Assembly (NCBI GenBank): GCA_003024985.2 | Contig: PXIH01S0002147.1 | Strand: one strand, 5' to 3' | DNA: 11,733 nt | Source of the DNA: Euperipatoides rowelli | Lineage: Eukaryota; Onychophora; Udeonychophora; Euonychophora; Peripatopsidae | Part shown: in pieces, positions 1-7,818 of the stretch | Position numbering within the stretch: position 1 is the stretch's first letter | Layout: each line of letters starts with the position of its first letter | Translations under genes and position numbers: made by a program | Notes under the pieces: generated by a model | The model's database searches: none | What the model was told of the DNA's origin: nothing | Seen by the model: the letters and a program-made list of their open reading frames with translations, nothing else

Positions 1-160
1 TGGATACCCCATGGATTTCTTTCAGAGTGATAAAAAGTCAAAAGTGCAGTGATGACGCTCTTGTTCAGCGATGGCGCTATATACCTATGTTTTGACAAGA
101 AATAGGGGGGCGCCCTTGCTTGGTGTGGCGCCCTTGGTTGGCATTCTACATATTAACTCA
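1..160. repeat. GC-richer patch with 18-base tandem repeat pair
   Basis: GGCGCCCTTG occurs at 109-118 and again at 127-136, giving two consecutive 18-base units (109-126 and 127-144) that match at about 15 of 18 positions. Just upstream, two GATGRCGCT words occur around 52-60 and 70-78. The patch is much richer in G and C than the kilobase that follows, so it may be the edge of an unrecognised mobile element or a short minisatellite. No coding frame is supported. Confidence 0.5.
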
Positions 161-1207
161 ACCGCTTTATTAGCGATAATGACCAACCTACTAACACATT
201 TTGTTTTAGGTTTGGAATTATTGCTAAATAAATAAAGTTCTTAAAATAATTTTGAAAAATAGTCAAGTAAGCTAATAATCAAATGAAATATTATTAAAGG
301 TTTAATTTATTCACATGAAAACAAAATTTACCTTAATCCATTTCTCAAAGGGTTGTAGGAAACATTTACAGATATAGGATATAAACTTCCTTTTTTTATA
401 TATATATTAAAAAATAAAATAGTGAAAATAACAAAACAGAAAATAAATTGTAAAAAAAATTCTGCAATAGACTATTTACAGACAAAAATGTAATGATTGT
501 AAAAATACAGAACCTTTTAAAACTACGCTCAATTCAATAAGTAAAAATGTAATTTGGAAATATAGACAAAATATTATTGCAGACAGGCAATAATCATTGA
601 AACATTACTGTAATATCTCATTAATGTATAGACTAAAAATAGAATGATCTGTTATTATTATTGCAATAAGATATTTTTTCTTACTGTATTGTACTGTATT
701 TTTAAATGCCGTCTGCTTGAGTAATCTCTGGTGCCTTTCATACTAGGACATTATTTCACTAGTAATTATGGGAATTAATAACTATGACATCATCATGACG
801 TCAAAGGTTGCTTTGGATTGTTTGAAAATGACTTAATAAATTTTGATTATCTTATTTGATCGAATGGAAAGAAATGATGAATTAAACATCACTTTTAAGG
901 TAAAATTAAAACAGTTTAGCATTTGTTAAAATTATTTTTAATAATACACTTTAAAAATAAAACATTGTCAAGCAAAATATTTACTTCAATGAAACGAGTT
1001 CAGGAAGTTGATAACTTAAAAGCTTAAAAAAAAAGACAAAACAAAGTTTAACTCCTAGACACAGATGCAGGCAATTTGAATTTCTATATTTATTAAATCT
1101 TCTACGTTGTGTACATTATAAAGTAATGGAAGTATAGCAGACATAATTATTTTCTTCACTCGTACATTGTCAAGATGTCTGGGTTTATGTAAGACTATCT
1201 GTTAATT
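161..1207. other. AT-rich non-coding stretch, no gene seen
   Basis: All frames are broken by frequent stops, and the sequence is dominated by A/T runs. The only item worth naming is a consensus cyclic-AMP-response-type octamer TGACGTCA at 796-803, which could be chance. If the downstream HDAC exons belong to a gene extending upstream, this stretch is intron or 5' flank of that gene. Confidence 0.6.
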
Positions 1208-1225
1208 GCCCGACATTGCCCAGAC
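1208..1225 (-). repeat. Helitron 3'-end-like hairpin, copy 1
   Basis: On the minus strand this reads GTCTGGGCAATGTCGGGC, followed by AATTAACAGATAG. It resembles the short GC hairpin of the type ACCCGG-loop-CCGGGT that often precedes the CTRR end of invertebrate Helitrons. The arms pair only if G-T wobbles are allowed, and the expected CTAG terminus is degenerate. A related sequence lies at 1555-1572. Family assignment is from memory and tentative; no Rep/helicase coding is present. Confidence 0.3.
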
Positions 1226-1554
1226 TTCTGTTATCTATAGCATTATTTACTAAACTATAATGAGTTTATTTAACTTTTAAAACATTTTTTTTTCTTTCTA
1301 TCATTTTATAATGCATAATTTATTACCGAAAGGCTCGTCATTTAGCCTACTGTTGTTTTGCCACATCTGTACCATAAATAGTGTTACATAAAGTATTCTG
1401 AAAATATACATTTGAAAGTAAAGAATATTATACTGAAATTATCTAGAATAATATGGAAAAAAGATAAGCTTGTCATTTAATGATCTTGACAAAATTACTG
1501 AGTTATGCAGAGATAATATACTGTGCATTTATAGGCTACTGTATTTATATAATT
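1226..1554. other. AT-rich non-coding stretch between two hairpin copies
   Basis: No gene, splice-bounded coding block or RNA gene is recognisable. The stretch lies between the two Helitron-end-like hairpins, so it could be the remains of a small non-autonomous element or simple flanking DNA. Confidence 0.5.
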
Positions 1555-1572
1555 GTCTGGTGTTGCCCGGGT
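1555..1572 (-). repeat. Helitron 3'-end-like hairpin, copy 2
   Basis: The plus strand reads GTCTGGTGTTGCCCGGGT. The minus strand therefore reads ACCCGGGCAACACCAGAC followed by AATTATATAAATACAGTAG. It matches copy 1 at most positions, and differences are mainly C-to-T type changes. The combination CCCGGGCAAC with a complementary arm is the familiar look of Helitron 3' ends in invertebrates; the terminus itself is decayed. Confidence 0.33.
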
Positions 1573-1975
1573 TTTTGTTTACCTGGGTGAATATATTCTT
1601 TCACTTTTAAATAGTAAGCACGCTAAATATGGCACAGATTGGTTAAACGGCTGAGAATTATATAGAGAACATCATAATACTGTATATACAGTGGGCTACA
1701 TACTGTACATACATACAGATTTTACAGTAAAATGTCAGCAGACTATAAAGTTGTACAACTTGTCTTTCTAACATTTTTCTTCATACAGAAAATGACTCAC
1801 CACTAAGATAAATAAGATAAATTCAAACATATCAATCCATTAGTAGATTAAACTTTACGCAAAACACAGGAATAATCAATGTTTTTCACTTAGTTTTTTT
1901 TTTTTATTTCCTAAACAGTACTCAACACTGTGTATTTTAGACTTTTAGTCCCTGGGGATTATGATTTTTCTGTAA
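1573..1975. other. AT-rich non-coding stretch with TACTGTA-type palindrome
   Basis: No gene is visible. A perfect 14-base palindrome, ACTGTATATACAGT, sits at 1679-1692, followed within 60 bases by further TACTGTAC, CATACAG and TTACAGTA words. These belong to the TACTGTA/TACAGTA words scattered over the whole window. Confidence 0.55.
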
Positions 1976-2236
1976 TGCCAGTATGGTGCCTAGAGCTTTC
2001 CGGGAAAGCCTTATTTGTTCAGATCTTTTCTGTATTTTCAAAATAAAAAAATACTATACAAACATAAATTTTGCTAATAATGTTTACCCATTCATGTAAA
2101 TGAATGGTGTTATGTGCTTTGTCATGCACCCAATCAAAAATTGAGCCTCTGCCATGCCAATATGACGTATAGGGTTTTCAAACAATACCTTCCTCATTCA
2201 GATATTTTCAATAGTTCAGAAGACAAAAAGACATAC
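1976..2236 (+). repeat. Diverged direct duplication, period about 179 bases
   Basis: A segment starting TGCCAGTATGG at 1976 recurs starting TGCCAATATGA at 2155. Both are followed by a GG-CTTTC or GGG-TTTTC block, then a TTCAGAT-TTTTC block and an A-rich block ending in ATAC. The first copy contains a 7-bp inverted repeat, GCTTTCC-G-GGAAAGC, at 1995-2009. Between the copies lies another hairpin, CCATTCAT-GTAA-ATGAATGG (about 2088-2107). The pair looks like an old tandem duplication; the family is not recognised. Confidence 0.4.
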
Positions 2237-2306
2237 AATATAATCATTTCACCAATAATATATACAGTATATAGAGATGTAATACTTTGAGCCCAACCTG
2301 TAGGCC

Positions 2307-2348
2307 TATATATATATATATATATATATTTGGGGGGAGGGTGGAGGG
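2307..2348. repeat. (TA)n microsatellite followed by a G-rich tract
   Basis: About eleven TA units run from 2307 to 2329, directly followed by a G-rich run at 2332-2348 (six G, A, three G, T, two G, A, three G). The G-rich part has limited quadruplex potential because one of its runs has only two G. The preceding AGGCCTATATA context is a common low-complexity motif and does not indicate a gene. Confidence 0.75.
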
Positions 2349-2744
2349 AAATAAATTAAAGTTAAAAAGAAAGTAAGAATATAATATAAACTTGGTGTAT
2401 TCTTTAATTGTCCAACTGAGATCTCTAAATTTACTTAACTGGAAGTTTGTAAGGGTGACAAATAAAACTGATAAAACTTATTTTTTTTAACTATGTAGAT
2501 ACAATGTAGCTGATAATGAAATTTATATTGGTCAAGCTATATAAAATTTCAATAGGCAGACTTGTGTAACTATTAATTTTAGTTCAGATATTTACTATAT
2601 TATGCTGTGGTGCTAAAGCACCCATTGAGACGCTTGTTTTAAGCATACCAATTTCAAGTTTACAACTGAAAATTCTTTTTCTGGTCATATATAATACAAA
2701 GATGTTTTAACTATTTATCTGTTTTTAATATTCCCAAAGAAATA
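2349..2744. other. AT-rich non-coding stretch before the LINE fragment
   Basis: No coding block or RNA gene is recognised. The retrotransposon-derived protein similarity begins only downstream, so the 5' truncation point of that element probably lies near the end of this stretch or within the first 40 bases of the following feature. Confidence 0.5.
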
Positions 2745-3429
2745 ATGAAAAGCTTGCATTTATATATTATAATCCAGATTCCAATTAATCCTGATAAATC
2801 TTTTGTCATGATTCATTCTTTTAAAAAAAATCCACTTATTTGTGATGTTACTGTGGGTGGTTTTTCTTTGCAACATAGAGATCATATCATTCTTTTGGGT
2901 TTAATGATTCAAGCTGACTTTAAATGGGCACTACAGGTAAATCAAATTTTAATCAAAGCTAATAAACATATTTTTATTATCTATGCCTTAAGAAGACTTG
3001 GTCTCAACCATAGGTTCCTTGTACAGGCATATTGTATATACTGTATATATATATATATATATAAGACCTGTTTTGGAGTACTCTGCACCAGTGTGGCATG
3101 CTTCTCTCACAAAACTTCAGAGTAGTGCCATTGAATTAGTTCAAGCTCGTATTTGTAGGATTATTTTGGGTGCTAGTCATACTAGCTATGACAATGATCT
3201 TATTCTATTGAACTTGGCTTCACTCCACTCTANAAGGGGAAAATTGTCTTTGGGTTTTGTTGAAAAATTTATCAAAGTTTTCGCTAACTTTAAACCTGGT
3301 ACTAGATATCAAATCAGTAAAATGAATACCAGATCTGCTGATAAATTTGATATTCCTTTCTGTCACACTAAACGTTTGCAGAAGTCCCCTTTGATATATG
3401 CTTTTGAACTTACTAATTCTATTAATTAA
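2745..3429 (+). pseudogene. LINE reverse transcriptase C-terminal fragment, frameshifted
   Basis: The first frame (from 2745; clear similarity from about 2784, NPDKSFVMI) gives the region after the catalytic palm: LLGLMIQADFKW, then ILIKANKHIFIIYALRRLGL and LVQAYC. At that point a TA microsatellite intervenes, and similarity continues in another frame with IRPVLEYSAPVWHASLT, RICRIILGASHTSYDNDLIL and a C-terminal tail ending at TAA 3427-3429. The break between frames falls in the repeat at 3044-3063. The fragment lacks the endonuclease and the catalytic YADD region, so it cannot encode an active enzyme. An ambiguous base N at 3233 falls in the second frame where the family usually has a basic residue before RGK. 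The frame before about 2784 shows no reverse transcriptase features and may be flank. Confidence 0.75.
3044..3063. repeat. (TA)10 microsatellite inside the LINE reading frame
   Basis: Ten TA units preceded by GTATATACTG interrupt the reverse transcriptase between AYC and YIRPVLEY. The inserted repeat changes the frame. It adds apparent Ile-Tyr repeats that have no counterpart in the family. Confidence 0.85.
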
Positions 3430-3578
3430 CCTTTTTCAGTTGATTAATATTTATAATCATTCTATCTTTGTAATTATGGTCAATATCCGCAAGGGGCATG
3501 GCCATACTGTAATTATTACATTTATCTGTTTTAATTATTGGGAAAATAAACGATAATAAAAAAATAATAATAATAATG

Positions 3579-4146
3579 ATTTGTGAATTTATTAAAAGAA
3601 CAAATATTCCATATGATACATTTCAGTTGGGAAATAAATATTTAGTGCAGTATGTTTATATTATTTGTGGAACAAAACTTTTTATGACATCTAGTATGGA
3701 GGTATTTTGTTTTGTGTATTCAAAAATTATAAAAGAGTTTAGAAATAAATTTATTATCTTCAGAATAAAATTCCAGCATTAGCCATTATAATTACTGTGC
3801 TGTAGTTTTGAAAAGTCAACACCTGTTTCCTCCTTTAATTTTACAGAATTGTACTTTCAAAATTATACTATATAATTTAAAACTGAAATTGTGTTTACTA
3901 AATATTTATTAGTAAGTATATTCTGAAAAAATTATAAATTTATCTTTAGATAAGAAAATATTTACCAATTACAATTTGAAAATCTATACAAAACATAACC
4001 AATATCAATATGTAATAAATATTAATAAAAAAAATAAACAGTGATCCAAACATTTTTAATTTGGGGAACATTTAGGCATTAATCAATATTTATAGTTTGA
4101 ATGATTTTATAATTTTTTTAAAAAAACAAAATCTTATTAATTTCAG
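3579..4146 (+). other. Probable intron of the HDAC gene, 3' part
   Basis: This AT-rich stretch between the LINE tail and the first HDAC exon ends in a pyrimidine-containing tract and TTATTAATTTCAG, a good 3' splice acceptor. An open frame at 3576-3782 runs through low-complexity AT sequence, has no recognisable motif and is judged spurious. The intron joins a codon split after its second base (phase 2), because the exon begins with the last base of a codon. Confidence 0.55.
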
Positions 4147-4200
4147 AACATGTATAGCGTATGATCCTGTTATGATGCAACATAAAAATTATGTTACCCC
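4147..4200 (+). CDS. Class II histone deacetylase (HDAC6-like) exon, internal
   Basis: This 54-base exon lies between acceptor TTTCAG and donor GTAAGT. It begins with the third base of a split codon and then reads TCIAYDPVMMQHKNYVT, with two bases left over for the next codon. The x-x-YD-x-x-MM-x-H-x-N pattern is what the start of the second deacetylase domain of HDAC6 looks like (human: YDQNMMNHCN, from memory). In that family the segment forms the first strand and loop of the lysine deacetylase fold, ahead of the zinc-binding residues, which are not in this window. HDAC6 removes acetyl groups from alpha-tubulin and other cytoplasmic proteins. HDAC10 or a class IIa enzyme is possible, but the MM-x-H-x-N pattern fits them less well. 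No gene symbol is given because only a fragment is visible. Confidence 0.8.
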
Positions 4201-4313
4201 GTAAGTATTGAATATTTATAGAATTACTATTAATTTAATTTTTATGAATAAATAATGCATTTTAAATATTTAAAATATTTTCTTTGGCTTCATTAGTTTT
4301 TTTTTTTTAATAG
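4201..4313 (+). other. Short intron (113 bases) between the HDAC exons
   Basis: It starts GTAAGT and ends in a run of ten T followed by AATAG, classic donor and acceptor signals. It is phase 2: CC from the upstream exon joins G from the downstream exon to make a proline codon. Its size contrasts sharply with the multi-kilobase flanking introns. Confidence 0.8.
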
Positions 4314-4401
4314 GTCTCATCCTGAATGTCCAGATAGAATTACACGGATATTTGAAAAATTAAAAGAATATGATTTATTAGATCGATGCATTGCAGTGGA
4401 G
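4314..4401 (+). CDS. Class II histone deacetylase (HDAC6-like) exon, next internal
   Basis: The 88-base exon completes a proline codon and reads SHPECPDRITRIFEKLKEYD, then LLDRCIAVE, ending at a phase-0 donor GTAAAA. The HPE-x-P-x-R signature is conserved in class II deacetylase domains and lies in the L1 loop at the rim of the active-site channel. The following helix (RI..I...L.E..L..RC) matches the HDAC6 domain pattern closely. The two exons together give about 47 residues of a domain of roughly 350. The next expected block (a 'ThEELL.vHs'-like segment) was looked for downstream and not found, so the following exon lies beyond 11733. Codon use is strongly A/T-ending, in keeping with the AT-rich genome. 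Confidence 0.85.
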
Positions 4402-5869
4402 GTAAAATAAATATTTTAGACAATTTATTTGGTAAAAACATCCCTCACTCTATCTATATGATATCTTAATTTTACCAGGCACTGCCTAAATCTGATTTAA
4501 AATACTAAAAGGGTTATCTAATCCCTAACCCCTACTTCCTTTTAGGAATGTCGACTTGAAACTGGCATGCTAATTAAGAACGTCAATTTTTTTAGGATCT
4601 ACCATGATTTCACAAGAGTTGTGGGGTATCAATACCTTCCCCACCCCCACCCGAACCTTTTTGGAAATTTTGACTTGAAATTGGCTACTGCTTTTTGGAT
4701 GACCATCACTTTGATATAATTTGTATATTCTGATTTTCACTTCAATAAAATATAATTTTCTGAACACCCCCAACAAACGCCTTTCAGAATTCTGATTTGA
4801 AATTTGTAAGGGGTTAACTGGTAATGTAAGGATTGCTCCATAAATAAGTCAATACTAAAAGGGAGGACTAAAAAATGGCTTCTTTAAACCAGCTATTTTC
4901 TGAAGTTATTCTGTAAAATAACTAGTTTCCATTACTTATGGTTGCCAACTCTTCCAGCTGAACTGGATTTCAAGGCTTTTGAGAAAAAAAAACTAATTTA
5001 AAAAGCACTTAAAAATAAAAAATATTCCTACAACTAAATATAACAACTTAATATAAAATAAGGAATCTAGTTGTTTTTTTTTTTAAATCTGTTTTAAATT
5101 ATCGAAAACAATAGTCATCACTCATTACGCTAGAACATATAGTCTCTTTGATTAGTATAGTATCTCCTAACTATAACGCCATTATGTAAAGCAAAAAAAA
5201 AAGTAAATAAAGCCTTATAAAATAGGCTTCCAACTATGAATACAGATTTTTTAAACAAAATTATATTTGGTTTACCAGTGAGAAAAATAAAGGCTAATAG
5301 GCCTGTCATTTATTTTTATAAAAATAGCATACAAAAATACTTCTTTGAATTTCACCCTTATTAAACTTTTACATATCTCAAAACACTTTCATTCAAAAGC
5401 ATTAGCTTCCGCCTTCCAGGGGTTCCGACCCTAGACCCCGTTAAGAGCTTACAGTGCTCCCAAAAACTCCAGCTGAAATTTCAGGCTTAATAATATTGAA
5501 CTGTTGGCATCCATGCTTAAGTTTACCAATCAGTGCTAACCCTTGAAAGTAAGCCCTGATTTTTGAAACTTTCCTAGTTCATTTATTAGAATCAGAAGGG
5601 TTATCTACTTCTTACTTACTGTATATCTATTTAACCAACAGATGTGAAGTGACTTAAGAAAGCTAAGAATATTTATTGTCATTAGTGAAATACCTATTTG
5701 CATTGATACACAGTATATATAAACAATGAATTGAAATCGTTTACCTGAATTTAAATATGGCACTAGTAGGTGTTTGATTAATTTTAATATGGCTATAATA
5801 TTTTAGTTAGAATTTTCATATACAAAATGTCAAAATCTTTGACATTTACAGTACAGCATTTGGGAAGAT
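4402..5869 (+). other. Intron of the HDAC gene, 5' part, no gene seen
   Basis: The stretch starts with the donor GTAAAA and shows no coding exon. Besides the 120-base-period repeats at 4518-4815 it has a moderately GC-rich block around 5410-5470 (CTTCCAGGGGTTCCGACCC). An ACTCCAGCTGAAATTTCAGG word at about 5466 echoes a TTCCAGCTGAACTGG word at about 4953. The minus-strand open frame at 4570-4776 lies across the repeat array and is considered spurious. Confidence 0.6.
4518..4815 (+). repeat. Three diverged repeat units, period about 120 bases
   Basis: A block of the form C-rich, then CTTTTAGGAAT, then TGACTTGAAAC-TGGC occurs at about 4542-4565, 4657-4685 and 4781-4805. Each block is preceded by a C-rich run (CCCTAACCCCTAC, CCCCACCCCCACCCG, CACCCCCAACAAACG). 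Spacing between equivalent positions is close to 119-120 bases. A weaker related word, AAATCTGATTTAAAAT, appears near 4489. It looks like an old tandem array or a decayed minisatellite with C-rich boxes. No function is inferred. Confidence 0.5.
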
Positions 5870-6141
5870 TATAACAGCCTATCCTTAATCACAATATGAG
5901 AATCAAGCCCAGTCTGTTATAATTAAGCAACAACAGTAAAGAGACAGTGTATAGCTAAATTAGTCAAGCTTATAATATTGTATTGGATAACATAGAGTTT
6001 GTAATTGCATATAATTTATGTAACATAATATTTTAATGTTTACAAATCTTGAATACAATAAGATGCTATCACAACTATGAATGTACTGTATCTTAAGTAT
6101 ATTTAATAATTAAATGTATAAATTCAATTGTATATATTGTA

Positions 6142-6163
6142 ACGATTAGATTTCTCTAATCGT
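6142..6163. repeat. 9-bp-stem hairpin at the insertion boundary
   Basis: ACGATTAGA (6142-6150) and TCTAATCGT (6155-6163) are perfect complements around a TTTC loop. The hairpin starts four bases inside the inserted segment, so it forms one terminus of that element. Confidence 0.8.
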
Positions 6164-6317
6164 CACACTTGGTGTAGATTTCTCGAAAACAGAAATTGAA
6201 GGCTGGATTAGCTGAAACACATTTATTGCTGCATAAACAGAAAATAACGTACGGTAACTAAAACCCTCCAAATTTGAAAGAAGGTTGTTAACACAACACC
6301 GAAGGGGACTAGCTCCA

Positions 6318-6401
6318 TGGAAAGGCCACCACCTTTCCAATAATAGAAATAAAAATGAACTAAATGAGAAAAACTTCTCGCTGGAAAGGGGTACCTTTCC
6401 A
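6318..6401. repeat. Two hairpins with identical 8-bp TGGAAAGG stems
   Basis: TGGAAAGG-CCACCA-CCTTTCCA (6318-6339) and TGGAAAGG-GGTA-CCTTTCCA (6382-6401) share the same stem with different loops, 64 bases apart. Both lie within the 573-base insertion. The matching palindromic sites could bind a dimeric protein or fold in a transcript; function is unknown. Confidence 0.75.
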
Positions 6402-6573
6402 ATATGCGAGCTCAGACAGCCAGATTTGTACAAGCACTCTCTTTTAAATCACAAATAGAGCGTGAATACAAATTTACAAATGCATAATTAATTAATCAGG
6501 TAATCAGCATGTTCAGGCAAGTTTGAATTTTCAAAAGATAATTAAATACAGCGGTGGCCAGTAACCGTTTTTA

Positions 6574-6612
6574 ATACAACATTTATTAATAGCTTTTCAA
6601 TAAATGTTGTAT
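6574..6612. repeat. 14-bp perfect inverted repeat with 11-base loop
   Basis: ATACAACATTTATT (6574-6587) is perfectly complementary to AATAAATGTTGTAT (6599-6612). It lies in the part of the insertion without LTR-like landmarks and might mark a smaller nested MITE or a structured regulatory element. Confidence 0.75.
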
Positions 6613-7055
6613 AATAAAAAGTAATTATAGCTTGAAATCAACTCAGATATTACCTGAAAGCACTAATTACTAAAACATAAACATAATATAAAAAAAAACC
6701 CAACTGCTATGATATCAAACTCATAATAATCATTATAATTGTATATTTTTTAATATAAGACACCATTATGGAGATATTAGACACTGGAGTAATATAATGT
6801 AATAATCCTTATGCCACATCAATAACTGTTACAAATCATTCTACAATTAGGCCCTATCTTACTGAAGTACACTACTTTACACTTACCATAGGTCAACAAA
6901 CTGAATCATTGCAATAACTGTTTCAAACTTAACATTTCAACTTCTGCTGAAACGTGGAATTGCTACTTTCATGCCTTTAAGCCTATAGAACTTAGTTTCA
7001 TTCTACAGTGTATATAAAGCACGGACTGAACTGAAAACATAATAGAGAAAACCTC

Positions 7056-7131
7056 ATTGGTCGATTCCTAAAAGACAACCAATAGAAAAACTCTGCTCGG
7101 AATCTGAGAATCCACCTCAAGTGTATAAAAA
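7056..7131 (+). promoter_or_regulatory. Putative LTR promoter: CCAAT boxes and TATA box
   Basis: An ATTGG (7056-7060) and a CCAAT (7079-7083) precede TATAAAAA at 7124-7131 in the 5' LTR. The TATA box is conserved in the 3' LTR (TATAAAAG at 9735-9742), with the same downstream AGTTCTTGC-GGGTTGAATAAG about 30 bases on, where initiation would be expected. The CCAAT pair is not kept in the 3' LTR. This would start transcription into the non-coding core. Confidence 0.4.
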
Positions 7132-7545
7132 AGTTGAACAGCTTTATCAAAGTTCTTGCTGGGTTGAATAAGGCATGAGCCTCTTCTAGATCAGCAAATT
7201 CTGGTAGCTTCAAAATCCATCCTGCTGACCTTATAATCTGTTCCTGAGCAATGCTTTAATCTTTATTCGCTACTGACCACTATGATTGTACTCAAATTTT
7301 GCCGAGCTGCAACCTTAATTGGTACCTTTTCATCGAAGCTGCATAATCTGCAAAATCTTTGGTAAGATATGAACATTACAATAAATCTTATTGCATACTA
7401 TAACAATGGACAGTATAAATTGCTATAAACTATATATTTCAGAATTGCCATAATCTTGTAAATCTCCAGTGTCTATCATATTTATTTATACATGTTATTT
7501 TGTCATTTTATCAATAATAATTAATTGCTTATGCATTTTATGCTA

Positions 7546-7551
7546 AATAAA
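7546..7551 (+). terminator. AATAAA signal in the 5' LTR
   Basis: AATAAA about 420 bases downstream of the TATA box could be the LTR polyadenylation signal. The 3' LTR has the variant GATAAA at the equivalent place, so that copy may be weakened. Single AATAAA words are frequent in such AT-rich DNA, hence the low confidence. Confidence 0.3.
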
Positions 7552-7805
7552 CATTGTTTAGAATATAATTTATGTTTGCAAGTTTATTTGCGCACACACA
7601 CCATTTTATATCAGATTTATAGGGCTGAGAAGTCAAGGTATCTAATTGATAATTGTTTTGTTTTTTTTCATACTTAGAAATCCAAGTTTGCCACATTGGA
7701 AAAATCCGGATTTCTAAATCCTTGTTCAGCCCTCATACCCACCTTGCCTAAAAGTCACTACCACACTGCTTATTTTAACTCCTGGGTATATGTAGTTTTA
7801 CAATT

Positions 7806-7818
7806 TGGCACAGTCCGC
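7806..7818 (+). other. Candidate primer-binding site after the 5' LTR
   Basis: TGGCACAGTCCGC begins three bases after the CA end of the 5' LTR. TGG complements the CCA end of tRNAs and the spacing is normal for a primer-binding site. I could not match the remaining bases to a specific tRNA. Confidence 0.3.

Larger units (their letters stand above)
2745..3578 (+). mobile_element. 5'-truncated non-LTR retrotransposon (CR1/Jockey-like) 3' end
   Basis: The segment holds the C-terminal end of a LINE reverse transcriptase (described separately), its stop codon at 3427-3429, an A/T-rich 3' UTR of about 130 bases, an AATAAA signal near 3545, and a tail of repeated AAT units at about 3562-3577. Short-unit tails of this kind, with no 5' part, are typical of target-primed retrotransposition that stopped early. 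The clade is not certain: a thumb/C-terminal region with the motif IRPVLEY..PVWH is shared by CR1, Jockey and related groups. No target-site duplication was identified. It lies in the same orientation as the HDAC exons and presumably within an intron. Confidence 0.75.
6138..6710 (-). mobile_element. 573-base insertion in the 5' LTR, possible solo LTR on minus strand
   Basis: The second LTR copy reads GTATATATCAAACTTATAAT without interruption, while this copy has GTATATAT, then 573 extra bases, then GATATCAAACTCATAAT. Read on the minus strand, the insert ends CGTTACA, has AATAAA (6227-6222) about 85 bases before that end, and has a TATA-like TTTAAAAG (6448-6441) further upstream. This is the arrangement expected of an LTR. 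The other end does not show a clean TG, and the flanking duplication (ATAT) is ambiguous in this AT-rich site. The minus-strand open frame inside (6146-6433) has no recognised motif. Confidence 0.4.
5870..7802 (+). repeat. 5' LTR copy (contains a 573-base insertion)
   Basis: It starts TATAAC where the partner starts TGTAAC, and ends TTTTACA. Without the insertion at 6138-6710 it is about 1.36 kb. Matching landmarks with the second copy include GCTTATAATATTGTATTG, TTTTAATGTTTACAAATC, ATTATGGAGATATTAGACAC, TTTCATCGAAGCT, TTTCAGAATTGCCATAAT and the pair AGAAATCC and ATCCGGATTTCTAA. The best stretches look roughly 80-85% identical by eye, so the element is old. The minus-strand open frame at 6998-7213 has no family resemblance and is ignored. 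Confidence 0.6.

Noticed and set aside
796-803. TGACGTCA as a functional cyclic-AMP response element
   Set aside because: It is a single octamer in AT-rich DNA with no promoter or transcript nearby.
3576-3782. Open frame of 68 codons just after the LINE tail
   Set aside because: It is low-complexity AT sequence with no domain, starts in the AAT tail, and lies where intron is expected before the HDAC acceptor.
4570-4776. Minus-strand open frame of 68 codons
   Set aside because: It runs across the 120-base repeat array antisense to the HDAC gene and resembles no protein.
6998-7213. Minus-strand open frame in the 5' LTR
   Set aside because: The equivalent part of the 3' LTR does not keep the frame or the residues, so it is not a conserved coding sequence.
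7806-7818. Assigning the primer-binding site to a specific tRNA
   Set aside because: Only TGG and the position fit; I could not match the remaining bases to a tRNA 3' end with confidence.
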